Shown here piece after piece: positions 35,380 through 44,215 of a stretch of 64,000 bases of DNA (position 1 is its first letter; the number at the start of each line of letters is the position of its first letter). Both the position numbers and the translations under genes were made by a program. The stretch is from the NCBI GenBank assembly GCA_002030045.1, contig LQBI01000024.1, positions 271,467-335,466 on the forward strand. The letters are read 5' to 3'. The notes below the pieces were generated by a model. The model worked only from the letters and a program-made list of their open reading frames with translations, ran no database searches and was not told the DNA's origin. Source of the stretch: Candidatus Aegiribacteria sp. MLS_C. GTDB taxonomy: Bacteria > Fermentibacterota > Fermentibacteria > Fermentibacterales > JCC-6.

Positions 35380-37712
35380 CAGACCTTGCCGCCCCCCCGT
35401 CCCGGATAGATTATTGTCACGCCGATCCCGCCCTCCGACGGGAGCCCCGGTCTGAAGCTCCCTATCCTTCTGTCACTGCGGACGCTGTCTATGACGGCTT
35501 TCATCAGGATGCCCTTGCCCTTCCCGTGTATCACCCTGATGAAGGGTATTCCCGCTGCCAGACCTTCCTCGACGGCCCTGTCCAGCTCCACCAGTGCCTC
35601 GTCTGCCGAAAGCCCCCTCAGGTCCAGTTCAGTCTCGGCGTCCACGGGGCAGCTCCATCCCGCCGAAGGGGGCTTCTCATCAGGAGGCTCGACCCGGGTC
35701 ACCTGGTCGGTGGATTTCCTCAACCTGAGATTGCCCATGGTTACGGTCACATGATCCTCGCCCACCTCTTCAATCCTCCCCGGGCCGCTCCATCCGATCA
35801 CGCCCACCCAGTCACCCTCTCTAAGGCCTTCAGCTGACTCCTCGCCGCGGCACCCGTTCCAGCCGGGGGTTTCCATCCTTGCGGATATCTCCCTTATCTT
35901 CTCCCTCAGCTGCTTCCTCTCCTCGCGGGATTCCGTCCTGGCAAGCCGGCCGAGGAGTGAATCCGCCCTGGAGTTGATGTCCCTTCCCAGACCGGCCAGT
36001 TCTTCGATCATCCTGTCCCGGTTCTTCTGGAACTCCCTCTTCTCCTCCTCCAGTTCCCTTACCCTTCTCGCTACCTGTTCCCTGCTCCTCTCGGTCTCCT
36101 CCTGAAGCAGCTCAATCCCTTCGCAGAGTTCCTTCCTGGCGGATGTGACCTCCTCCAGCAACCTGTCGAGCCTGAAGGAGTCACCGGCGAGTTCCTGGGC
36201 TCTGGAGAGGACCTCCACCGGGAATTCCATCCTTCTCGCTATCTCAAGAGTGAAGGATGAACCGGGCATCCCTGCAACGAAGGTGTAGTCCGGCTCCAGC
36301 GTCTCCTTCCGGAAGTTCATGCTGCCGCTGTAGAACCCTTCCCTGCCCTGGGCCAGGCTCTTCAGCTGTCCCTGGTGCGTGGTCACGATCACCCTGCACC
36401 CCGAACCTGCCAATCTCTCCAGCACTGATGCGGCCAGCGCAGCTCCTGTAAGCGGGTCAGTTCCAGCAGAAGGCTCGTCTATCAGGGCCAGGGAACCGTC
36501 GCCAGGAGCCCTCATCATCTCCAGCTGTTCCTGGAGCCTGGCGGAATAGGTGCTCTGGTGCTGGAAGATGGACTGCTGATCGCCTATCGAGACGTGTAGC
36601 CTCCCGAAGAACGGCATCGAGGAGCCGGGACCGGCCAGGCATCCCAATCCCGAATGGGCGCATGCGACGGAGAGCCCGACGGACTTCAGCAGAACGCTCT
36701 TCCCGCCGGCATTGGGTCCGCTGACGATAAGCACTCTCCAATCCTCGGGGAGTTCTATTGTATTCCTCACCATCTCGTCGCTCCGTATCAGCGGATGCCC
36801 AAGGTCCCTCAGGCAGAGTCTGCCCTCCTCGGGGAACACCGAACCGGTCCGCTGATGGTAGACGGCGCGGGCGTATACGGCATCGAGCCCGGCAACCGCG
36901 TCGACGGATCCCAGAACCAAGGGCAGGACCCGCCTGAGGTCCATCGTGGCTTCCCTCAGTATCCTCCGTCTCTCGTAGTCCAGATCGAGGGAGGCTTCCC
37001 TGAGCGCATTACCGTCCTCGACAAGCTCCGCCGGTTCGATGAATACCGTCTCACCGCTCTCGGACCTGTCATGGACGATCCCCCGTACGTCGCCCTTCCT
37101 GGAGGAGACCACCGGGAGGACGTACCTTCCGTCCCTTATGGTAGGCGGCATGTCACGAAGGACACCGCCCCCGGAGAGCGATGAGGATATTCTGCCTATC
37201 CTGCTGGACAGCTTCCTCTTCAGGTCCTCCACCCGCCGCGTGAGACGTTCGTACTCCCTGGTGGCCGCGGGTGAGAGTTCCCCGTCGGGCGTCGTCAGGG
37301 ATACCAGGTGCGTTCCGATGCCGGGAACCACGGAAACCCGCTCCAGGTATCCGGCCAGACCTGAAAGGTCTCCCGTCTCCTCTGATCTGGCCGCCAGCAG
37401 GTCAGCGAAGGAACGCTGCAGTGAGAGAGCTTCGCCGGCGTCACGCAGCTGACGGGGTTCCAGGACCAGCGCTCCGTCCTCCAGCTGGTCACATATTCCG
37501 ATCAATTCGTCCAGACCCGCTGCGGGGACACCCATGCCGAGGGATATCAGTGAAACGGCATCCAGGGTCTCCCGGGCCAGTTCAGAGGAGCGCTCACGGG
37601 TCCATCCCGGTTCCAGGGCCATGACCCTTGACCTTCCAGCGTGGCTATGGGTTCCGGCAGCCACGCTCTCCAGAACCTTCCCGAATTCCAGTCTGCCTGT
37701 GGACGAGTCCAT
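35379..37712 (-). CDS. mutS2: Endonuclease MutS2 with Smr domain
   Basis: This 777-residue ATPase has the MutS core, with Walker A SGPNAGGKSVLLKSVG and Walker B SLALIDEPSAGTDPLTGAAL, and a long coiled-coil clamp (about 500-620). A C-terminal Smr nuclease domain has ELDLRGLSADEALVELDR and RVIHGKGKGILMKAV. MutS2 suppresses recombination and rescues collided ribosomes in some bacteria. The N-terminal mismatch-recognition domain of MutS is absent, as expected. Confidence 0.95.
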   Translation of the reverse strand: MDSSTGRLEFGKVLESVAAGTHSHAGRSRVMALEPGWTRERSSELARETLDAVSLISLGMGVPAAGLDELIGICDQLEDGALVLEPRQLRDAGEALSLQRSFADLLAARSEETGDLSGLAGYLERVSVVPGIGTHLVSLTTPDGELSPAATREYERLTRRVEDLKRKLSSRIGRISSSLSGGGVLRDMPPTIRDGRYVLPVVSSRKGDVRGIVHDRSESGETVFIEPAELVEDGNALREASLDLDYERRRILREATMDLRRVLPLVLGSVDAVAGLDAVYARAVYHQRTGSVFPEEGRLCLRDLGHPLIRSDEMVRNTIELPEDWRVLIVSGPNAGGKSVLLKSVGLSVACAHSGLGCLAGPGSSMPFFGRLHVSIGDQQSIFQHQSTYSARLQEQLEMMRAPGDGSLALIDEPSAGTDPLTGAALAASVLERLAGSGCRVIVTTHQGQLKSLAQGREGFYSGSMNFRKETLEPDYTFVAGMPGSSFTLEIARRMEFPVEVLSRAQELAGDSFRLDRLLEEVTSARKELCEGIELLQEETERSREQVARRVRELEEEKREFQKNRDRMIEELAGLGRDINSRADSLLGRLARTESREERKQLREKIREISARMETPGWNGCRGEESAEGLREGDWVGVIGWSGPGRIEEVGEDHVTVTMGNLRLRKSTDQVTRVEPPDEKPPSAGWSCPVDAETELDLRGLSADEALVELDRAVEEGLAAGIPFIRVIHGKGKGILMKAVIDSVRSDRRIGSFRPGLPSEGGIGVTIIYPGRGGGKV

Positions 37713-37733
37713 TGATTCCGATCCTTTGGAACG

Positions 37734-38804
37734 CTAGACGGGTTTGAAACTGTCCGAGTCTGCAAGTTCCTTCAGGATGGCCTTCTCCTTCCTGCTCAGC
37801 TTCTTCGGAACGTACACGTCGGCTATGACGACTATGTCACCCCTGCCCAGCCCCTTTAGCTTCCGGATCCCCTTCCTCTTCATGACCAGTCTCTCTCCGG
37901 GCTGCACACCCGATGGCAGGTCAACGCCTATGGCTTCGTCCTCTACCGCGGGAACAGTGATGCTGGTCCCGAGAGCGGCCTCGGGAAAAGAGATCCTCGT
38001 CCTGTAGACGAGATCGTACCCGTCCCTCTGGAAACCTCCGTAGTCGACCCTGGCGACCCTTATCAGCAGGTCGCCTGCGGGACCGTCGTCCGGAGGCAGG
38101 TTTCCCTGACCCCTGAGCCTTATGTAGTGTCCTTCGGATATCCCAGCGGGGAGGTCAACGGATATCCTTCTCTCCCTCGGTTCCAGTCTCGATCCTCCAC
38201 AGACAGGGCATGGCTTCTCCGGAATGCTGCCCCTGCCGCCGCAATCGGGACATACCGTCACCGTCTGCATGGTTCCCAGCAGCGTCCTCCTGACAGTTCT
38301 GATCCTGCCCTGCCCGCCGCATCTCGCGCAGGTGGTGAGGCCGTGGTCGGGATGGGCTCCGGAACCTCCGCAGGTGCTGCAGTGCTCGAGCCTCCTGACC
38401 TTGATCTCCCGTGTGCTTCCTGCGACGATCTCCCGCAGTTCGAGTTCCACGTCGATGACTATGTCCTCTCCCACCGAAGAGAAGTTCTCCGACCTGCGAA
38501 AACCGAATATCTCCTGGAAAGCCCTCAGAGCATCATCCATTCCGAACCCGCCGAAGAAATCGGACATGTCGGGCATGCCGTCGGCTGATCCGGTCATGTC
38601 GTAACGTCTTCTCTTGTCCGGATCGCTGAGAATCTCGTAAGCCTGGGTGATCTCCTTGAACTTCTCTTCCGCGTCCCTGTCGCCGGGATTGCGGTCCGGG
38701 TGGTACTGCAGCGCAAGCCGCCTGTAGGCGCTCTTTATCGCCGCATGGTCATCGTCCCTGCTAACGCCGAGGACCTGGTAGGGATCGTGGTTCATCTTCT
38801 CCAA
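37734..38804 (-). CDS. dnaJ: Chaperone DnaJ
   Basis: This 356-residue co-chaperone stimulates DnaK. The J domain has the HPD motif (LQYHPDRNPGD). A Gly/Phe region (MSDFFGGFGMDDALRAFQ) follows, then the zinc centre with four CxxCxGxG repeats (CSTCGGSG, CARCGGQG, CPDCGGRG, CPVCGGSR) and the C-terminal substrate domain. TTG at 38804 and ATG at 38795 are both possible starts; GGAG lies between them. It lies 145 bases after dnaK. Confidence 0.96.
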   Translation of the reverse strand: MEKMNHDPYQVLGVSRDDDHAAIKSAYRRLALQYHPDRNPGDRDAEEKFKEITQAYEILSDPDKRRRYDMTGSADGMPDMSDFFGGFGMDDALRAFQEIFGFRRSENFSSVGEDIVIDVELELREIVAGSTREIKVRRLEHCSTCGGSGAHPDHGLTTCARCGGQGRIRTVRRTLLGTMQTVTVCPDCGGRGSIPEKPCPVCGGSRLEPRERRISVDLPAGISEGHYIRLRGQGNLPPDDGPAGDLLIRVARVDYGGFQRDGYDLVYRTRISFPEAALGTSITVPAVEDEAIGVDLPSGVQPGERLVMKRKGIRKLKGLGRGDIVVIADVYVPKKLSRKEKAILKELADSDSFKPV

Positions 38805-38949
38805 TCAGGATACCTATCCATCATCGAACGATGTATACGGTACTACGTCTGCGGCGTACCTTTTTCGGCCTCACCGCCGTTCCGAAGCAGGAATATAGCA
38901 CACGCGGATATTGAGTGGGCATCGACGGGGATCGCGTCCGGGCTGGAGC

Positions 38950-40806
38950 CTATTCCTCGGAGACATCCAGGGTGGCAATGCCACCGCTGCTGTCCTCCTC
39001 TTCCATGGAGTCCACCATGTTGAGGATGTTCCTCACGGTGTGCATCACCATCGATATTTCCTTCATGGCCCCTTCGACGGCGTCTATGCTGCTTCCGTCC
39101 CTGGCCGTCCTGAGTTCCTGGAGGGCGGCCTCCAGCTCTCCGGTGGAATCGGCATCCAGACGGTCCCGGCTCGAATTGAGGAGCTTTGACGCTTCATAGA
39201 TGGACTGGTCGGCTATGTTGCGGACCTCTATGAGCTTGATCCTGTCACGATCGGTCTCCCTGTTCTGTCTCGCATCCTGAATGAGTCTTCTGATGTCCTC
39301 GTCGCTGAGGCCTCCGCTGGGGTTCACCTTCATCTCCTGATGCTTGCCCGTCACAGCATCTTTCGCGTTCACGAACAGAATGCCGTTTGCGTCTATTGAA
39401 AACGAGACCTCTATCCTTGGCACGCCCCTCGGCGCGGGACTGATACCCACAAGTTCGAAACGGGCCAGGCTCCTGTTCTCCTCGGCCAGCGTACGCTCTC
39501 CCTGGAGGACATGGATGCCTACCACCTGCTGGTTGTCCACCGCGGTGGTGAACATCTTGCTGCGCTTGATTGGAAGGGGACTGTTCTTCTCTATGATGGG
39601 AGCCATGATCCCCCCCAGTGTCTCCACTCCCAGCGTGAGGGAAGTCACGTCGAGAAGGACCAGGTCCTTCCTCTGTCCGGACACCACGGATCCTGCTATC
39701 GCAGCGCCCATTGCCACAACCTCGTCGGGATTGACGCTGTGGACAGGTTCCTGGTGGAAGGTCTCCTCGACCAGCTTCCTGACAAGCGGTATCCTGGTGG
39801 AGCCTCCCACCAGGACTACGGTCTCCAGGTCGTCGTGAGTAAGACCGGCATCCTCCATGACCTGTTCGCAGAGAGGTTTCGTGCTCTCTACCAGGTCCCT
39901 TACGAGTCCTTCGAAGAGACCCCTGGTTATAGACATCTCCAGGTGTACCGGACCGATGTCGCTGGAGGCTATGAAGGGCAGGTTTATGGAGGTCTCCAGG
40001 GCCGTGGAAAGCTCACACTTGGCTCTCTCGGCAGCCTCCCTGACGCGCTGAGGGGCAACAGGGTCATCGGAGAGGTCTATACCTTTGGAACGTTTGAATT
40101 CGTTCATTATCCAATCCACGAGACGCGCATCGAAATCGTCCCCGCCCAGCTGGGTGTTTCCGGTGGTGGCCTTCACCTCGAATATTCCGTTCACCACCTG
40201 GAGGATGCTTATGTCGAAAGTCCCTCCGCCGAAATCGAATACGGCTATCTTCCGGCGCTCCACGGCGTCGGTGAATGCCAGCGCGGCTGCGGTGGGCTCG
40301 TTGAGCACCCTCTTGACGTTGAGACCGGCGATGGTGCATGCGGCCTTGGTCGCCTTGCGCTGTATCTCGTTGAAATGGGCCGGAACGGTCACGACTACGT
40401 CTGTCACCTCCTCGCCCAGGAACTCCTCTGCGCGATACTTCATCTTCTGCAGGATCATCGAGGATATCTCCTGGGGGGTGAAGGTCCTCCCGTCGCTGAT
40501 CCTGACCACCGCATCGCCCTTGTCGTTGGGGATTATGTCGTAGGATACATTGAAGGTCTCCTTCTCCAGCTCCTCGTACTTCCTTCCCATGAGCCTCTTG
40601 ATGCTGGTGACGGTGTCCTTCGGATTTGTTATGGCCTGCCGTTTGGCCACGATTCCGACGAGCCTGTCACCGGCGGGGGTGAAGGCCACGACTGAAGGCA
40701 TTACCCTGGGTCCCTCGCCGGTCTGTATGACCACTGCATTTCCACCCTCGGATATCGCCATGCATGAATTAGTCGTTCCAAGGTCGATGCCTATCGTGCA
40801 GCCCAA
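38950..40806 (-). CDS. dnaK: Chaperone DnaK (Hsp70)
   Basis: This 618-residue ATP-driven chaperone has IGIDLGTTNSCMAI, IAVFDFGGGTFDISIL and VVLVGGSTRIPLVRKLVEE in the nucleotide-binding domain and a conserved substrate domain (LLDVTSLTLGVETLGGIM). The lid ends in DSSGGIATLDVSEE instead of the usual EEVKDK tail. A near-consensus promoter lies at 40930-40958. No CIRCE element was seen, so HrcA control is not supported; GrpE is not nearby. Confidence 0.97.
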   Translation of the reverse strand: MGCTIGIDLGTTNSCMAISEGGNAVVIQTGEGPRVMPSVVAFTPAGDRLVGIVAKRQAITNPKDTVTSIKRLMGRKYEELEKETFNVSYDIIPNDKGDAVVRISDGRTFTPQEISSMILQKMKYRAEEFLGEEVTDVVVTVPAHFNEIQRKATKAACTIAGLNVKRVLNEPTAAALAFTDAVERRKIAVFDFGGGTFDISILQVVNGIFEVKATTGNTQLGGDDFDARLVDWIMNEFKRSKGIDLSDDPVAPQRVREAAERAKCELSTALETSINLPFIASSDIGPVHLEMSITRGLFEGLVRDLVESTKPLCEQVMEDAGLTHDDLETVVLVGGSTRIPLVRKLVEETFHQEPVHSVNPDEVVAMGAAIAGSVVSGQRKDLVLLDVTSLTLGVETLGGIMAPIIEKNSPLPIKRSKMFTTAVDNQQVVGIHVLQGERTLAEENRSLARFELVGISPAPRGVPRIEVSFSIDANGILFVNAKDAVTGKHQEMKVNPSGGLSDEDIRRLIQDARQNRETDRDRIKLIEVRNIADQSIYEASKLLNSSRDRLDADSTGELEAALQELRTARDGSSIDAVEGAMKEISMVMHTVRNILNMVDSMEEEDSSGGIATLDVSEE

Positions 40807-40841
40807 GGTCCCTCCTTACAAATGATCAGGGTATCGTCTTC

Positions 40842-40894
40842 CCATGGAGGACTCCGTTCCCTTTCCCTGCAGACGGAGTATTGATAATCCATGG
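40842..40894 (-). other. Potential hairpin in the dnaK leader
   Basis: ACTCCGT (40851-40857) pairs with ACGGAGT (40873-40879), flanked by two CCATGG copies (40842-40847 and 40889-40894) that can extend the stem. It lies in the predicted 5' untranslated region, between the promoter and the dnaK start. Confidence 0.45.
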
Positions 40895-40929
40895 AAGCGG
40901 TAAATCCAACAGGCCGTCGAACAGGGGTT

Positions 40930-40958
40930 ACTGTACCCCAATGACATGCTATTGTCAA
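40930..40958 (-). promoter_or_regulatory. Sigma-70-type promoter of dnaK
   Basis: A perfect -35 TTGACA (40958-40953), 17-base spacer, and -10 TACAGT (40935-40930). The predicted leader is about 115 bases. Confidence 0.7.
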
Positions 40959-40988
40959 CTCTTGGGACCAATAGGTGAATAAAAAACT

Positions 40989-42038
40989 TCACGTCCGATC
41001 CATGCCCGTCACGACCGCCCCTACGGAATCCCTGTCAGGCGAATGGATGATGCCCTTCTCACAGACCAGGGCGGTGATGAGAGCAGCGGGGGTGACGTCG
41101 AAGGCCGGATTGTACACTCCAACTCCGGCGGGCAGGATTCGCATGTTGCCCGTCACGGCCAGTTCCTCCCTTCCCCTCTGCTCGATCACTATTTCCTCTC
41201 CGGAAGCAGTCGACATATCGAAGGTCGATACGGGAGCAACAACGTAGAAGGGTACTCCGTGAGCCTTCGCGGCAAGGGCGAGGGAATACGTACCGATCTT
41301 GTTGGCCGCGTCGCCGCTGGCGGCTACCCTGTCACTTCCAACGATTACGGCGTCCACAGAACCCGTTCTCAGGAGGGATGCCGCAGCGGAGTCGGGCATT
41401 ACGACGACCGGAATGCCGGCCCTGTCCAGTTCCCATGAAGTGAGCCGCGCCCCCTGCAGCAGGGGTCTCGTCTCGTCAGCGTAGACCCTGTCGAGGATAC
41501 CCCTATCCCGGGCTTCGTAGATGACGGCCAGGGCCGTGCCCAGTCCGGCGGTCGCCAGTCCTCCGGCGTTGCAGTGGGTGAGGACAGTCGATCCCGGCTT
41601 CAGGAGGTCCGCGCCGAACCTGCCCATGGCCCTGCTTGCAGCCAGGTCGTCCTCCCTCATGGCGTCGGCGGACCGAAGAAGGGCATTCTCGAGACCCTCT
41701 ACGGACTTCCACTCCTCGAACACCCTCCGCTGAGCGTCTATGGAATGGAAGAGGTTCACCGCCGTAGGCCTGGTGGCGGCCAGGATGTCCAGCCTGCGTC
41801 GGAAACCTTCCTCGAATCCCGCCCCGCGGGGTGCGTTCATCGCCGCGAGCACGCACCCGTAAGCGGCCGCTATGCCTATGGCTGGAGCGCCCCTTACGGC
41901 CAGGGTCCTTATGGCATCGGCCAGGGTCTCCACATCGGTGCAGTCGATATAGTCCTCCGATGCCGGCAGACGCCTCTGGTCAAGCAGCCTCAGCGATCCG
42001 CCCGTCCATTCAAGCGTAGGCAGGGGTTCCAGGTTCAG
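40989..42038 (-). CDS. mtnA: Methylthioribose-1-phosphate isomerase
   Basis: This protein of about 349 residues converts methylthioribose 1-phosphate to the ribulose form in methionine salvage. The catalytic cysteine lies in THCNAGGLATAG and the aspartate in VIVGSDRVAASGDAANKIG. No ATG, GTG or TTG stands before the conserved N terminus (EWTGGSLRLLDQRRLP). The best candidate is CTG at 42038, which overlaps the coaC stop as CTGA in the way ATGA does elsewhere in this operon and follows a G-rich stretch. That start is inference. An open frame extends to 42206 but encodes shadow sequence of coaC. Confidence 0.92.
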   Translation of the reverse strand: MNLEPLPTLEWTGGSLRLLDQRRLPASEDYIDCTDVETLADAIRTLAVRGAPAIGIAAAYGCVLAAMNAPRGAGFEEGFRRRLDILAATRPTAVNLFHSIDAQRRVFEEWKSVEGLENALLRSADAMREDDLAASRAMGRFGADLLKPGSTVLTHCNAGGLATAGLGTALAVIYEARDRGILDRVYADETRPLLQGARLTSWELDRAGIPVVVMPDSAAASLLRTGSVDAVIVGSDRVAASGDAANKIGTYSLALAAKAHGVPFYVVAPVSTFDMSTASGEEIVIEQRGREELAVTGNMRILPAGVGVYNPAFDVTPAALITALVCEKGIIHSPDRDSVGAVVTGMDRT

Positions 42039-42583
42039 GCCCCCCCGCCCAGCACCTCGAGACAGATGTCCATTATACCTTCCGGTTCCATGAGCCTTCC
42101 CGGCCCCTCGGTACCACAGGCCAGGCCCCCGGTCACAGGTCCGGCCATTGTTACCCCCCTGTCCTTCAGTCTCAGCACGTTGTCGACCGTGGCGGGATTC
42201 CTCCACATCCTGCTGTTCATGGATGGAGCCATGACCACAGGGGCCTCACAGGCAAGGTAGGCCGCCGACAGCAGGTCGTCGGCAAGCCCCCAGGCTGCCC
42301 TGGCCATGAAGTCCGCGGTGGCCGGGGCGACTATCATGAGCGCCAGGTCTTCGGTAAGGGCTATGTGAGGGACCGGATCGTCCGGCTGGCTGGTAAAAAG
42401 GGAAGTATAGACCGGTCTGCCGGTGACACAGGCAAGCTGGGTGGCAGTTACGAATCTGGTACCGGCCTCTGTGAGGACGCCGTCGACATGCAGTCCCCGC
42501 TTCCTGAGCAGTGAAGCCAGTGCTACACCCTTGAAGGCCGCCGCACTGCCGGTTATTCCCAGCAGTATCCTTTCACTTGCCAT
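42035..42583 (-). CDS. coaC: Phosphopantothenoylcysteine decarboxylase (CoaC domain only)
   Basis: This 182-residue flavoprotein decarboxylates 4'-phosphopantothenoylcysteine in coenzyme A synthesis. It has LLGITGSAAAFKGVALASLL at the N terminus, APSMNSRMWRNPATVDNV carrying the active-site Asn, and GPVTGGLACGTEGPGRL with the catalytic Cys. Most bacteria fuse this to a CoaB synthetase; here only the CoaC part is present. The start ATG at 42583 has AAAGG upstream and overlaps coaX by eleven bases; a GTG at 42598 is possible. Its neighbour coaX acts in the same pathway. Confidence 0.88.
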   Translation of the reverse strand: MASERILLGITGSAAAFKGVALASLLRKRGLHVDGVLTEAGTRFVTATQLACVTGRPVYTSLFTSQPDDPVPHIALTEDLALMIVAPATADFMARAAWGLADDLLSAAYLACEAPVVMAPSMNSRMWRNPATVDNVLRLKDRGVTMAGPVTGGLACGTEGPGRLMEPEGIMDICLEVLGGGA

Positions 42584-43337
42584 CTCCGTACCTTTCACCT
42601 ATTTCGTCAATTCCTATCAGTGTCAGTTCCGGGCATACCTTGAGATCGCTCTCGCATTCGTCGGCGATACCCCTGGCCCAGCCGCCCGTGGCCCACAGGA
42701 CCGGTTCGGCCTCCATCTCCAGCCGGAGCCTTCGGATGGTGTAGTCCGCAGCACCCACGGCTCCGAGAAGTACTCCCGAACGTATGGCCCCGGCGGTGCT
42801 CCTGCCCGTGGCTTTAAGAGGGAACTCCAGATCGACGGGGTTCAGCTTCTCCGCCTTCTTGAAGAGTTCGGCGGCGGCCGTGCCCACTCCGGGGGCTATG
42901 GCGCCTCCCACATAGGCGCCGTCGGCACCTATCACGTCGAAGGTCGTGGCTGTGCCGAAGTCCACTACTATCGCCGGCAGTGGACCCATCTTGGAGGCGC
43001 CTGCCGCGTTGGCGAGCCTGTCGGCTCCCAGTTCGTGCGGGTAGTCGTACTCTATCCTGATGCCGGCGGTCATCGTCGTCACCTCCACAGGATCTACGCC
43101 CATGTACCTCCTTGAGAGATCGACCACAGAATGCCTCACCTGGGGTACGACAGTGGCGAAGGCTACTGATCCGGGTGTACAGTCGCGGAAGGGATCCAGA
43201 AGTGTCCTGAGTATCACCCACAGATCGTCGGTGGTCCAGTGAAGCGTGGTTATCCTCCACTGGTCCCGGAGTTCTCCATTCTGGAAGACGCCCACCGCCG
43301 TCTTCGTGTTCCCTATGTCAAGTACCAGCCTTTTCAT
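42573..43337 (-). CDS. coaX: Type III pantothenate kinase
   Basis: This 254-residue kinase carries out the first step of CoA synthesis. It has the N-terminal phosphate-binding motif LDIGNTKTAVGVF, the helix HELGADRLANAAGA and the catalytic-aspartate motif VVDFGTATTFDVI, then YVGGAIAPGVG. It is of normal length. It overlaps nadC by four bases and coaC by eleven. Confidence 0.95.
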   Translation of the reverse strand: MKRLVLDIGNTKTAVGVFQNGELRDQWRITTLHWTTDDLWVILRTLLDPFRDCTPGSVAFATVVPQVRHSVVDLSRRYMGVDPVEVTTMTAGIRIEYDYPHELGADRLANAAGASKMGPLPAIVVDFGTATTFDVIGADGAYVGGAIAPGVGTAAAELFKKAEKLNPVDLEFPLKATGRSTAGAIRSGVLLGAVGAADYTIRRLRLEMEAEPVLWATGGWARGIADECESDLKVCPELTLIGIDEIGERYGDGK

Positions 43338-44215
43338 GCTCGCTCCCAGTCAAGACCGATGTCTGCGGAGCGGGCCGAGTGGGTCAGCGCTCCGCAGGAT
43401 ATGCCGTCCACTCCTGTTTCCGCATACTGCCGAATGTTGTCCAGGGTTATTCCTCCGGAAGCCTCCAGGTATACTCCGGTTCCCGCACAGATACCGACCG
43501 CCTCCCTGAGTTCCGAAACGTCCATGTTGTCAAGAAGGATACGATCGGGCTTCTCATCGAGAACTCGCCTCAGCTGAGGAATGCTGTCCACCTCGATCTC
43601 CACAGGCAGCTGTTTCCGCCTGAGCCTTTCCATGACAGTTCCCAGATGGTCGGCTCCTCCAAGGACCGCCAGATGGTTGTCCTTGATCATGGCCATTCCG
43701 GAAAGGTCCATCCTGTGGTTGACCCCGCCCCCCATCCTGACGGCATACTTCTCCAGAGCCCTGAGACAGGGAGTGGTCTTCCTGGTGTCCAGGACCTCCA
43801 CTCCGGTACCCGTCACCGCATCTACGTACATGCGCGTCAGTGAGGCTATTCCACTCAGCCTGCACAGCAGGTTCAGGCCCACCCTCTCCCCCCGCAGCAA
43901 GATGTGGGCGGGACCCGTCACCGTACCGATGGCCCTGCCTCCTTCGACCCTCTTACCTTCGGGGATCAACTGCCGGAATGCCACCTCGTCGTCGCCCGGT
44001 CCCCGTGACAGAAACTCGAAGGCCTTTTCAAGCAGGAACCAGCCCGCCACGACCGTGGGTTCCCTGGCGGATACACTGCATACGCTGGTCCGGAAGGCTG
44101 CGGGACCCAGAGCTGACGTTGCCGGATCGTCGAACGCCCTGTCCTCCTCCAGGGCCTGCCTGACCACGAGTTCGCCGGCTGACTCCGGATCGGACCAGTC
44201 AATGGCGGACATCAT
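43334..44215 (-). CDS. nadC: Nicotinate-nucleotide pyrophosphorylase
   Basis: This protein of about 293 residues makes nicotinate mononucleotide from quinolinate in NAD synthesis. It has NLLCRLSGIASLTR, the PRPP/quinolinate-binding stretch LDTRKTTPCLRALEKYAVR, NHRMDLSGMAMIKDNHL and EASGGITLDNI. The start is ATG at 44215, overlapping the previous stop as ATGA, or the next ATG at 44212, which has better spacing to AGGAG. nadA and nadB are not in the window. Confidence 0.95.
   Translation of the reverse strand: MMSAIDWSDPESAGELVVRQALEEDRAFDDPATSALGPAAFRTSVCSVSAREPTVVAGWFLLEKAFEFLSRGPGDDEVAFRQLIPEGKRVEGGRAIGTVTGPAHILLRGERVGLNLLCRLSGIASLTRMYVDAVTGTGVEVLDTRKTTPCLRALEKYAVRMGGGVNHRMDLSGMAMIKDNHLAVLGGADHLGTVMERLRRKQLPVEIEVDSIPQLRRVLDEKPDRILLDNMDVSELREAVGICAGTGVYLEASGGITLDNIRQYAETGVDGISCGALTHSARSADIGLDWERA

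Noticed and set aside
39511-40695. Open frame of 394 codons opposite dnaK
   Set aside because: It is the antisense of a fully conserved dnaK and shows no motifs or ribosome site.
40807-40988. CIRCE operator upstream of dnaK
   Set aside because: No TTAGCACTC-N9-GAGTGCTAA or close match is present.
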